From: Argentina anserina
Lineage: Eukaryota; Streptophyta; Magnoliopsida; Rosales; Rosaceae
Length of the DNA: 64,000 bases
Assembly (NCBI RefSeq): GCF_933775445.1
Contig: NC_065877.1
Location: 10,416,001-10,480,000 of the forward strand
Direction: 5' to 3'
In this document: positions 39,061-50,023 of the stretch, in pieces
Layout: every line of letters starts with the position of its first letter
Numbering within the stretch: the stretch's first letter is position 1
The notes under the pieces: generated by a model
Database searches by the model: none
Seen by the model: the letters and a program-made list of their open reading frames with translations, nothing else
What the model was told of the DNA's origin: nothing
Position numbers and translations under genes: made by a program

Positions 39061-39932
39061 TTTTTCTTGAAGAGAAGTGACAACATTATTCTATTTACCC
39101 TTCTTCAGTTCATAGTTTTATGCAGCGTGCTTAATTTTGTTGATTTCTTATACTCATTGGCGTTAATGTAGATGAATTAAATTTTGACTCTTCACAATCC
39201 TACACTTATATCCATAAATTTATCGAAATGACCTTACAATGTGTTTTGCCCTGCTCTAAAAAAGAAAAGCTCAATTCCTGCTTAGCATTTCCATATGTAA
39301 AAAGGCCATTTGAGTTCTAAATTCTAATGGATGCTTATTCTAAAAAACAACTACATACTTATGGGTACATGTAGAATCTAATTACTTCTCAGAGGATTTT
39401 GTACCATTGGAGAGATTGAACTCTTTGCCAAAGCATGTAGGTTATACTGAGATAATGCAACTTTTGGACTCCAACATGAGGTTAGTTTCGGAAGTGTCCT
39501 AGTCACAGGGTGAATATATGATGTTCACATGATAACGAGAGGCCAACCAAATGGAAAATGACAATGCCAGATCTTTGATAGAAGGCCAGATCCACCTTTA
39601 TAATCAGACACTTGTTAACAGCTATTTGACAGGTAGAAAACACAGACCAGGATCATACAACCATCAAAAATGGCATTTAATTTGATTTCACAAGAAATAG
39701 AAAAGATCATACTCGTTGAACATCAGTTATATTATGAAACTTGCACACTATACAAATATCAGTTTAGATTTGTAGAAAGGAACTTTGGTTTGATTCTAAT
39801 AGTAAAATCATCCTAACCCTCTAGGATTCATTTAACAGATATAACAGAGAATAGAACAGGATAAATTGAACTTCAATACAATAATGAATCTCAAACTTAA
39901 AATGGAGTAGATCAAACTATTAACTCAACTTT
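39061..39932. other. Intergenic region and CDI 3' UTR
   Basis: AT-rich with no gene seen. The right-hand end is the expected 3' UTR of the minus-strand CDI gene. Confidence 0.4.
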
Positions 39933-40694
39933 TCAAACTTTCTTCTGTGCTTCCTGGTTGTACTCCTCCATCTCCTTCAACCATAGGTCTGCGAACTCGC
40001 AATGCTTCCAAGCCTCAAACCATGGTCCTCCACGAGTATAGTGAATAGACTTGGGAAAAGTTGTGGGATCCTTTTCAACAACCTGGTTATGTCCCTCAAG
40101 GAAGTTCCAAACAAATGGGATTGATCCAATTTCGTCATCCTCGAGCCACTGAAACCTATGAAGGAAAGCGCCTGTTTCCTTATTCACAACCTCGGGCGTC
40201 AGTACCTTGTTCTTGGGATGACCACAGTTATACAAGACCATGGAAGACCAGTTCTTCCTCGGGTACACAGTTTGCACAGCTCCATCCATCTTTGTTGTCT
40301 CCTTTGGTGCATAATCATGTTGAACACACATAATAGCATACTTATCCTCAATCAAATCCGTGAGTTCCTTAATGTCAGCAAGGTAAAGAAAATCACAGTC
40401 CACAAACATTGCCCAACCATCATAGTTGGCCAAATGTGGAGTCAAGAACCGAGTGAAAGAAAACTCAGTACTCTCAAACTGCCCTCTTTCGCGCCAGTAG
40501 AGGCTGTTCTTCCTCAGCTCCGATTGTTTGATCGGCACAATCTCAACAGGGATTGAAGATCGCTTCAAAATTGAGTGGCAACAGACCTCATATGCGAGAT
40601 CTTCACGTGGATCATAACCCACAAAGATCTTGAAGGGCTTCTTGGTCAAATCTCCATTGGAACTCGCTGGATGAACCTTCCCTTCACTACTCAT
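39933..40694 (-). CDS. CDI: Glycosyltransferase-like protein (CDI family)
   Basis: Intact 253-residue frame with the coding region in one exon. It matches the plant nucleotide-diphospho-sugar transferase-like family typified by Arabidopsis CDI, needed for pollen germination and tube growth; that role is family knowledge. Visible blocks: KIFVGYDPREDLAYEVC, YWRERGQFESTEFSFTRF, and a DXD-like metal/nucleotide-sugar motif in AMFVDCDFLYLADIKEL. After these come AIMCVQHDYAPKETTKMDG, SMVLYNCGHPKN and HYTRGGPWFEAWKHCEFADLW. There is no signal peptide or membrane segment, so it appears cytosolic. The 5' UTR carries an intron (40727-41284) with a GT-AG border, and the upstream UTR exon starts near 41435. 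Confidence 0.93.
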   Translation of the reverse strand: MSSEGKVHPASSNGDLTKKPFKIFVGYDPREDLAYEVCCHSILKRSSIPVEIVPIKQSELRKNSLYWRERGQFESTEFSFTRFLTPHLANYDGWAMFVDCDFLYLADIKELTDLIEDKYAIMCVQHDYAPKETTKMDGAVQTVYPRKNWSSMVLYNCGHPKNKVLTPEVVNKETGAFLHRFQWLEDDEIGSIPFVWNFLEGHNQVVEKDPTTFPKSIHYTRGGPWFEAWKHCEFADLWLKEMEEYNQEAQKKV

Positions 40695-41260
40695 CTTATC
40701 TCAGCTAATAATGACTCCAATTCACTCTGTTGAAACATGCAAAGTCGATTCAGACAATCAAGTATACATAGAATAAGACAATCTGTTACATCATTCCCAA
40801 ATCAAAGACAACTTTTACAGGCCTCTTCCCCCAATCCAAACAATGGATCGATTAAGGGCTAAATTAGCGAAGATACCAATCAATTTGTAACAGATCTGAA
40901 TAGAAATCCAGTTGATTTATAACCGCTTTGCTTCTGAATGAGGAAAAATAGATTCTAACATAGCATAAAGGAGAAGCTAAGACCGTCTTTTACAAAAAAA
41001 GCAAAACCAAATAACAGAAGCCAACTAAACCACCACTGTGCATATCAGGTTTCTGGGTCTGAATCAACAAGGAGTCATGATTGAAGTCCTTCATTTTCTA
41101 TTAGAGTCAATAACTCAAACAAAGTAAAATGCAGATTCAAAACAAACCATGCAAGATACCAAAGTAAATCAATCAGCACCGACATGTACCCAATTAATTA
41201 CAGTATCAGACAGAATGCAGGAACCCATAAACAGAAACTAAATCAGCGTCAGAAATTGAC

Positions 41261-41277
41261 AGAGAGAGAGAGAGAAT
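41261..41277. repeat. (AG)n microsatellite in the CDI leader intron
   Basis: Short GA run close to the splice donor of the 5' UTR intron. Confidence 0.8.
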
Positions 41278-41463
41278 AGAGTACCTAAGAGACACTGGAT
41301 CAGGCGCTGAGCATTGTCGTGTATGAAAATGTCGGGAGAGATTAAGAAAGGGAGGAGGGAGAAGTGGATGGCTGCGAGGAGGGAGAGCAAAAGTTGAGCG
41401 AAGAAGCGAGAATTGAGCGGGCAACGAGTCAGGATTTTGTGGGACTCCTCCCCAGGTTCATCA

Positions 41464-41469
41464 TTTATA
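41464..41469 (-). promoter_or_regulatory. TATA box of the CDI gene
   Basis: On the minus strand CCCTATAAATGAT gives a good TATAAA match. It lies upstream of a non-coding exon that ends with a splice donor at 41285/41284, which places transcription start about 30 bp downstream, near 41435. Confidence 0.55.
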
Positions 41470-41499
41470 GGGAGAAACAAGGGAGATCCAACCATTTGT

Positions 41500-42988
41500 A
41501 ATTATTGATTTCCTAAATCAATCCAACTCGTTATATTCAGTTGACTCTACCAGTCGGTGGGCTAGATTACCGCGTAATAATACAGTGGTAAACGGTGAAT
41601 CCGTCTTCTTCTTTTTTTTGTTTTTCCGAAAAATATAATATCGCTAGACAGACGCATCAGTCACTTACCCAGATAACAAAATGCGAGTTGGTATCACAAT
41701 GGTAGTAGAGTTGTGAGTGTGAAGAGCAAGCTGGCTTTAGCACCGATGTTGGATATCTCTCTATTCTTTTTAAGTCCTCATATCCATAGGAGTGCGTATA
41801 ATATCTTGGGTATCTCGTGAAAATCACTAGTATAGAAAATTTAGGTTCGTAAAAATACATGTAGGAGGTTATTTAGGAATAAACATGTTGAGAAATTAGT
41901 ACAAGGAGTTGTATGTACACTTCTTGATCATGGAATCCGTAGGTAACGAACAAAGATCGCATACGAAAATGTTAAATTAAAAACTAACTTATCGGTCATG
42001 ATTGATTTATTGATGCACCAAAGCTAGTAATATACTTCATCGAAACAATGAAAATTCACTGATGATCATTTTGACCGATGATTGTAAGTATAAGCGATAT
42101 ATTGAACTCATGAGTTTTTTCATTTTCTGGTAAATTTTTTGAGACAATTCACCAAATATAAGAATAATTCATCATCCATGATGAATCTTGCAGCTTTTCT
42201 ATTTGATGTTTTTTTTTTCAGAAAACAAATGCTTAATTTGTTATGCAAATGCTTAAATAAAACAATTTGCCAGATCGAAGCTCATGGTTTGGCTGGAAAA
42301 GGAGAAGGCGGAAAAGCTCATGGTTTTGTTTCTTTATATACAAAAGAAGCTCAGTGTTAGTGCCCACAGAGTAATGTTGTATTGTTGTTAGTTTTTACCA
42401 TCCATATTTTCCCTTAGGAAGAAGACTTCAAAAGAAATATTTGTATATTGAATAGGTTTATATTGTTTTGTTCAAATTTCAAGATAGATATTGTTTCTAT
42501 ATAGGGTAATTAGATATCTGTACATGAATGTCTAAATTCTAGAGATATTAATAATACATCGTAACAAACTTTTGCCCGTTTTCAAAAAACTCTCAAAATG
42601 TCATTTCTTTTGTGCGAGTGTCCTGCAAATTGGAGGCGGAGGAAAACAAATATCCAAGATGCCCTTGAAATTGCAAGGCAAAATAATCTACTAAAATTGC
42701 TCCTTGAGGAAACATGAATCCGAAGTTGGACAATAACATACCCAAGGGTAGTACTTTTGGTTTCCCAATAATTCATTTTCTTCCTAAATGAGAAACAATA
42801 TATAACGTACTAATGGCTACATAATCAGGTATAAATATGGATGAAAGTCTGAATTCTCAAGAGCTTACAGAGAGAAATTGTGTGATGACTGATGATTACA
42901 GATGATTGGGTTGAACAAGACATGCATCTACTCATTTCGTTTCCGGCCAACCCCCAAGACTATAAGATAAACAAACTAAAACTACACT
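41500..42988. other. Intergenic region, nothing recognised
   Basis: AT-rich; contains a short internal repeat of GCTCATGGTTT near 42280-42325 and several small open frames without family resemblance. Confidence 0.35.
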
Positions 42989-43062
42989 GCCATTACAAGT
43001 AATAGCCGGATTCTTGGACCTTTCGTGTGTCCTTGGATCACTAATGGCATTCTCATGCTTCA
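42989..43062 (-). pseudogene. Remnant copy of the last VTE4 exon
   Basis: On the minus strand this reads AATGCCATTAGTGATCCAAGG followed by sequence aligning to the true last exon (AATGCCGCTGATGATCCAAGG) about 230 bp upstream in transcript direction. The frame is broken and the C-terminal motif is degraded. It is either a decayed tandem duplicate of exon 6 or an obsolete alternative last exon. Confidence 0.55.
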
Positions 43063-43219
43063 CTTATTCATTTTAATCTGCTCAATGCACATCAAGGCAA
43101 ACAATTGTTTAGATGGAGTATAACTGATATCGGTAGCCACAACGTTATATGGCATATATTCAGAAACATAATGGAAAGAGCATACTTACATAGTGGAGAA
43201 GCCCCTATCATACTGAGAT

Positions 43220-45702
43220 CTATTCAGGTTTTCGGCATGTAATAATGGAAAACTTGATTAGATCTTTCTTGAATCCTTGGATCATCAGCGGCATTGCCAA
43301 TGCTCCTTTAATTGTTTTTGTTCCTGGTCAGTTTTAATCAGGAAGAAGATTATAAAAGTTGATTGACTGAATTATCTGTAGCTAGCTAGAGTGATAAACT
43401 TGCAGCCATGGTGTACCCACAGCCGGTACATATATCTAATGATCGAAGTAGGAAATGTAACATGTGCATCTGATACCACAAAAGAGAAATGCGGTATTGA
43501 TAGTTTCATTTGCCAATTGAACAGATGTTGAGCAAATATAAACCTGATCTAGTGTTCGATCAACAGAATTGAAATGGAACCTAAGGGGTCACAAAATAAC
43601 ATGCTAGATTAAAGTGCCAAGTTTTACCTGTTCGAAACAAAGAAAATAAACCCTTAAATGTCAATGCTGAGCGAATCACTGCCGGCCAAAATGGGGCAAC
43701 ATATTTAGACCAGTCATCAGCCTTGATATCCTGCAAAGAAAAAGGTTCGATTTCAAATGAGGTTGAAGTAGAAACACCAAGTTGTTCACCCTAAAAAAAG
43801 AAGGGAATTCATCCCCAAGATACTTGCTTTAATGGAATTTAAGTGCTGCCAACTTGCCAAGTTATTACCTCAAGTGAGTACGACTCAAGTAGCTTGAGGT
43901 AGTCAGCAGTAGAACACCAAGCTGGAAGATAGAAAGCGTTGCATATCTTGTCCAGCAGCTTCTTCTCATCCGGCTTCAAGGACGGTTCAGAAGCATCAAG
44001 ATCCCTGTGGCACCATGTAACTATTATTATGGTTGCTCCGGGGGCAGCAACTCGAACCAACTCATCAACAAACTGCAGGTTTGAGAACAAAGGAAGAGCA
44101 TGGACAACAAATGAGCAAGTTGATACATACTTGGAAAAGTACATATGCATACAAGTATCACCACAATTATCACAGCTAAAAAAAAGACAGAGTGAGATTT
44201 GTTTAAGTAAAAACCTTTGCTTTATCAGGCATGTGTTCCCCACTCTCCATGGACCACACCAGATCAAATTGGCCATCAGGAAATGGTTGTGCTAGAGCAT
44301 CAGCAACTTGAAAGGATGCCTGCAGAACCCTTCATTTTCTTAGATAACAAATAAGCAGTAAAACTACTTCTCCCAAGTACACTAGCTATAGAGATCAGAT
44401 TCACATAGTGAAACATGTATTTTCATTCATATTCACAATTACACTCACATATAAGTCATCCACATATACGGTATGCTAACGTTGATATGTTTGATATGCA
44501 TCATTCCAAGCACACTACCTAAACTATTTGTTTGAAATGCATATCATAAAACTGATTACTAACAAGTGAAATGAGAATGAAAAAGGATAATAGGATTAAT
44601 AGTTTTTTTTTTGGAATGAAAATAGGATTAATAGTTAGAACTTAGATGAACTGTGAAGCTTCCTGAATTAGATTAATCTATTACGTATCTTAAATAACAA
44701 ACTTAAAAAATAAATCTACAGTGCTCCGAACTACTAAAATTTGGCATTTGGATTCTCTATTTAGATTTTTTTTTATGCATGAATTTCATATAACCATAGT
44801 CCATAGGAATAAGTGAGGATGATAATGGTTATAATAATTATCGGAATTGGAACAATCCAAACACAAAAAATTCAAACAAAGAAGTCAGATCCTAAACTTT
44901 GAAGCTAGGAGCTCAGTTACACAGTTTGCTACACATAATGAGCTAATGGATGAGCCAGCACCAGAAATTTTACACTAAAACGTGTAACAAGAGCTATGGA
45001 CATTGGACAGGAGTGATCACATTTCTACAGAGTAGGTCCCATACAAACCCCAGTAACACACAGACAGCTAAATACCTTATTGGCCAGGCCTTGAGCAGCA
45101 GCAAGGGCATTGGCCCTTTGAGCCTGCACAGGACTCAGAGTTATCCCTCTGCAATTGGCTCCATATTTACTAGCCAGATATCTGGAGCTTCCTCCTATCC
45201 CACACCCCACATCCACCACTTTCTTATCTTCCCCTATTGGCTTCTTCTCTGCACCCCAACACAAATTACCACTCTCTCATAATTAAACAACCCAAATTAG
45301 TCAGAAACAAAACAAACTTAATCAGTTAAAAAGAAAGAGAAAGCGACCAGAAATACCGGCGAATCGGAGCACCTCCTCGATCATCCGTATCTGGGCGGCG
45401 CGGTGGTCGGAGACCGAAACGTCATCGGCCTTGGGGTCGTAGAAGCCGTGGTGCATGTGGTCACCCCAGAGATCCTCCCAGACCTCAGACGACTCGTCGT
45501 AGAACTCGGCTATGCCCTTCTTTAGCTCCACTGCCTCCATCCCCGTCGTCTCCGCCACCGCTCTCAGCTCAAACGCTCTCTTCGTCCTCGACCTCGCTGC
45601 CCCTACTACTATGTTCGCACGAGCCAAACCCAGACACGAGCGATGAGGAAAGACAGTGGCCGCTGCTGCTGGCGAAACGTAGTTGAGGCCCGTAGATGAC
45701 AT
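43220..45702 (-). CDS. VTE4: Gamma-tocopherol methyltransferase, chloroplastic, 6 exons
   Basis: The enzyme methylates gamma- and delta-tocopherol to alpha- and beta-tocopherol in the plastid, the last step of vitamin E synthesis. Exons in transcript order: 45348-45702, 45076-45248, 44215-44319, 43869-44072, 43628-43730, 43220-43323. They sum to 1044 nt, giving 347 residues. The start MSSTGLNYVSPAAAA opens a Ser/Ala/Arg-rich transit peptide of about 50-60 residues. The SAM-binding motif I is VVDVGCGIGGSSRYLA; later motifs include DLVWSMESGEHMPDK and IIIVTWCHRDLDASEP, then DDWSKYVAPFWPAVIRSAL and the C-terminal IKFSIITCRKPE. All introns are GT-AG. Upstream in-frame ATGs exist but lie in leader-like sequence. 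The length matches the family. Confidence 0.95.
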
Positions 45703-48340
45703 GAGGTATAGAAATATGCAACGTATGACGGTTTGCAGATCTTTAACCAAAAACAAAAAAAAAGACGGTTTACAGAGAGCATTATTAGGGCGCCCAGATT
45801 CACAGCATGATATTATGTGACATAATTATTTTAAACGAAAAAATAATTATAATTTTATTAATTTAACAATTTTAAATTATTATAAAAATTATATTTTTGT
45901 ATTTCTTTTTTATCATTTTTTATCACGATAATACTTCTAAAATATAATTAAAAATTTAATATTTATGAAAGTATGCTTGATATATATATATATATATATA
46001 TTTGTGCGCACGTACAAAAATTATTTTCAAAATAAATTTATCTGACTAAAATATTGACATGTGTATTGGTGTATCCTAAATAATTTTGTTAAACATTTTT
46101 TCATATTTTTATAATTTAATTAATAATTTGATAGAGAATATATGGTAATTATAGTAATTAATTATAACCAATAATATAATTTGTACATGTAAATAAAATT
46201 TAGAAACTGAAAATGTCATGAATTAAATTTGAAAATTTTCTTGACAAATTTAGTGACAGAAAAATGAAATTTTTTGGGTAAGATTCTTAATTAAGAGGAT
46301 ACACAAATTTAAAGATAATTGATTAATTCAATTAGATAAAAACTTTTTGGTAATATTCTTTTATTTTAGTAATTAATTATCCATGAATTATTGCTGAAAT
46401 TATCTTTAATAAATAAATGATATAAACTAAATTATTTACAAAGATATAATTATCTTTTTTATTTGATTGGAATTGTCTTTTTATTTAAAAATTAAATTTT
46501 ATAATATTTTAATTACTGACAGAGAACGGTGATGTGAAATACCACATAAAATTATGGCGTCAGATTTAACGTCGGCGCTAAAACATTTTCCATTTATAAA
46601 AAATAATCCGACTAGAGTTATGGGGTCTGGTCTGCAAGTTTTATCCCATAAAGTCATTGAGTGATGAACTTTGGGAGGGTTTAGAGGAAGATGATGGCGT
46701 CTGAGAGAGCTTAGATTATGTGAAGTATGGGGTCGGAAACGGCGACGTATGGTTAGAAGTTATGAGTGGTTAATTATTGGTGGGAATGGTCAGAGGTGGC
46801 TCATGGATGAGGCTCGGGTTTCCGTAAACAATGAAACAGTCGGGTGTGGTATGGTGATATTTTTTGTTTGGGTTACTATATCAGATGTGATGCAACTACC
46901 ACATGTGAATCAGATGTTGACGGAATCTGAATTTGTTTGGGAAACGAATGGTTCAAGTCGGAAGATGTACTTTTCGTATCAATTGATGTTACGTTTAACA
47001 CGAAGGTTCTTTCATCCGCATAATAAAGGTCACCTCATATTTACTAAAGGCAAATGTTACACACTTGCATAGTCTGTGAAATTTTTTTATATTTAATTCA
47101 AATTGTAGCTCATGTTTATATCAGTACAATTATAAGTGTCTGCCCTAAATTTGGATATCTCGTCTAGGTCCCGTTTGGATCTATGATAATCTGTGGGTTC
47201 AACTTCGCTAGCTCATTTTGATGTAGCGCCTTACAAAAAGTGGCAAACAAAAGTGACAAGGATGATCGATGTCAACTGAAGTTAAGCACGACGTCCCCGA
47301 ATAGAACTCAAGTTTGTTTCATATATCAGTCAATCTGATAATGAGGATTAGTTTATAATTAGAAGATGGTAGTGGTTTATAAAAGAAGAAAAATTCAGCG
47401 TCAGTGTATGCATCGATGGGCCTAAGTCTCTAGGCCAATGTAATGCCTATCTCCACAACTCTGCAGATGCGGTTCAGCTACACGAGGCTATTTATTTGGG
47501 CGTTTTCAGTCCAAATGGTCGGGTCAGTATTGACGTCTCCCGTCCTCTTCAGCTATCCCTTGCTGACGACGATGGCGGCTCTTGTCGATGGAGATGCTCC
47601 TCATGCTTTTGTTGTGGGTTACTGTTGTTTTTGATAGGTTTGGGTCTTGTTTGGTCTCGGCTGGTTGGTGTCCTGGCTTTTTAGTCATGTGTGGTTGTTG
47701 CTTTTTTAGCCCTGGATATGCGTTTAGAGGTGACAACCTGAGCTTGGTTGTTTGAGTTTAGGTTTGGTTTTTTCTTTTTAGTTTCCGTATGCATTACAAT
47801 GATGGGACTTAATGTTTATGAAGCAGGGTTGTGACCGGCTTCCCCTGCTGTCGTGTTGTATGCATGTAGGTTTGGAATATAGTTTCTTAGTTACTGGATG
47901 TTTGGATATGAGTTTACTTCTGTGGTCCGTGGTTGGTTTCTTGTAATTGACAACTATTTTGTACCTGAATTTACTTTGATACTCTGCACTGTTTTGTCGG
48001 GTCTTCTTCCTATGCCGCCTTTGGGCAAAGTCATCTACTTCACTTGACTCGACTGACTTGAGCCCCTGATGTCCTACTGGTGCAACTTCAAGAAGCGCGA
48101 CTCCAATTGGTGAACTATATGGTGATGTAAAATTACAAGTGCAGGGAGGTGTGTGAATTCCACGAATGCCAAAATGAAACCAAACCCTGAATTTTTTATG
48201 GGAAATTTGTTTTCCAGGGAGTCCACAATCCCCATCTAACGGCTGCAGTTGTTAATTTTTACGGAGATCCTCTCCCAAGTTTTACAGAGGCGGGCTCCAA
48301 AAAACCATAGCTGCCTGCAAGTCCTCACACTTACCTTGGC
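45703..48340. other. AT-rich intergenic region
   Basis: About 45800-46520 is extremely AT-rich and holds a (TA)n tract at 45980-46001. From about 47440 to 48030 the base composition becomes GT-rich and more gene-like, but I recognise no domain; it may be a decayed transposon end. The last 100 bp are the leader of the FACKEL relic. Confidence 0.35.
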
Positions 48341-48598
48341 ACTCATACGAAACCATGGATCTCCATCTCCTAATCCCATCACTCACCTCTGTGAGTATCC
48401 CATCTCCAATACCCCACCACACCTTCTTCTCGTTTTTTTCTTATTTTTTAATTCACTGTTTCTCTTGTTACTCATACGAAACCATGGATCTCCATCTCCT
48501 AATCCCATCACTCACGTCTGTGAGTATCCCATCTCCAATACCCCACCACACCTTCTTCTCGTTTTTTTCTTATTTTTTAATTCACTGTTTCTCTGATT
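48341..48598 (+). repeat. 129-bp tandem duplication of the FACKEL first exon and its donor
   Basis: Unit 1 (48341-48469) and unit 2 (48470-48598) are nearly identical. Each contains the leader, ATG (48355 and 48484), a 12-codon exon (MDLHLLIPSLTS) and a GTGAGT donor. The duplication therefore doubles the start exon. Confidence 0.85.
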
Positions 48599-49507
48599 GG
48601 AAAAATGGTTAATAAATTATTTAAAATTAAATTTTAATTGATTAATTAAATTAAGTTAAATTTATAATTAATCAAAGATGAACATAGATTTGAGTTCTCC
48701 ATAATGAGAGCTACAAGATCATAAGTTTGTTTGTATAATTTGGTTTGTGGGTGAATAAGAAATTGTCATTCAAAGATAACTATTTTGAATGAGGGAACCA
48801 CATTGAAAAATAGAAGTGTTGAAAAGACTTTATATAGAATCTATTGTGTATGGATTGTAAAGTGTGTAAGTCTATTTATACTCTCTCGCGCACGCGCGAA
48901 GGGGGGTGCAAATCTCATGTCACAAGGGAAACTCGTGCGATCTGCGGACACGAATGCCTCAGCAAATTGAGGATCAGATTCTTCTTTTGTTTCAACTATA
49001 AACTGAAAACGTTATTATGTGTTATGGAGAATTGTAACAGATTGAAATCATTGCTTGTAACTCATATATGTTATGATCTTTTGATTTCTATAACAACCAT
49101 CTTATTAATTGCTGATTGCAAATCCTCACTATATAAATAGTCACCATCTTTTCTGTGTAAATTCATCCATCAAAAACACATTATGCTCTCCCACTCTAAA
49201 AGTTCTTAGCTGTTCTCTGGTGATAGAAAGAGGTACATTTCGAGTTCGTTGAGGGTTCTAGTTAGTAGTGCAACTTCTTAGAATCGTTGTATCATGAGAG
49301 ACAAGCGCCAAGCATCCTTGCACCAGTAGAGGAGGCGTAAACATCTTAAGGACAATGTGGTATCACACACGTCTCGACTAGTTCTTCCATCACCAATCGT
49401 TCGGTATTTTGGTTGAATTTCTTTTCGTGTTCTTCGTTATTAGAATTACATGTTTAATTTCTGTTTTATAATTATTTATAATTCAATTTATTAAATTATT
49501 TATATCA
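48595..49507. mobile_element. 0.9-kb insertion in FACKEL intron 1
   Basis: The host sequence CTGTTTCTCT is repeated on both sides (48585-48594 and 49508-49517), a target duplication of 9-10 bp. The ends are weakly inverted: TGATTGGAAAAATGGTTAAT at the left and, on the other strand, TGATATAAATAATTTAATAA at the right. A 9-10 bp duplication fits a Mutator-like element, but the TIRs are poor. The interior has no coding capacity. Confidence 0.5.
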
Positions 49508-49905
49508 CTGTTTCTCTAACAACTCTACAAGTTGCTATACTAGCATTCTTCTTCGCTTACTTTGCCGTTGCCCGATATATACTCCCAGAAAAACTCGTCC
49601 CGGACACCGTATTGCAAGATGGCTCTCGTCTCCATTACCGCTGTAATGGTCAGTCGGGCTCGTCCCTGGTCCCCGTGTTTTTACTCAATGCGCGCCAAAG
49701 TGTTTGATGAAAATGTCTGACTATGTCTGATGGATTTGTTTTTCACTTTTTTGGTCAGGTGTATTAGGTCTGCTGTCGCTTCTCATTCTCGCTGGGATTC
49801 TCGGAGCTGCTTCCAAGTTGGATATCATATCACTTAATGTATGTGATCACTACTTCTATGCTGTTTCTTTCCGACTTCAAGTCTCAAATGCAGCTGTACA
49901 GTTGT

Positions 49906-50016
49906 AATTGAAAGATATATTACTCATTTCTATTCATCTATACACACTAACCCTATATATAAGCTAGAGAATATACACTTTTAACAATCTATTCCTTAAT
50001 TCTCTCCGTAAATCAC
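49906..50016 (-). repeat. Copia element 2, 3' LTR (truncated at its inner end)
   Basis: Starts AATTGAAAGATATATTACTC like the right copy and stays alignable to about AATCACAT, where the PPT region begins. Confidence 0.75.
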
Positions 50017-50023
50017 ATATCCC

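Noticed and set aside
47440..48030. A possible expressed gene in the GT-rich stretch upstream of the FACKEL relic
   Set aside because: No domain, no consistent splice structure and no long frame; composition alone is not enough.
48249..48596. A 115-codon open frame that repeats LLIPSLTSV twice
   Set aside because: It is an artefact of the 129-bp tandem duplication reading through leader, exon and intron; only the 12-codon exon is gene-derived.
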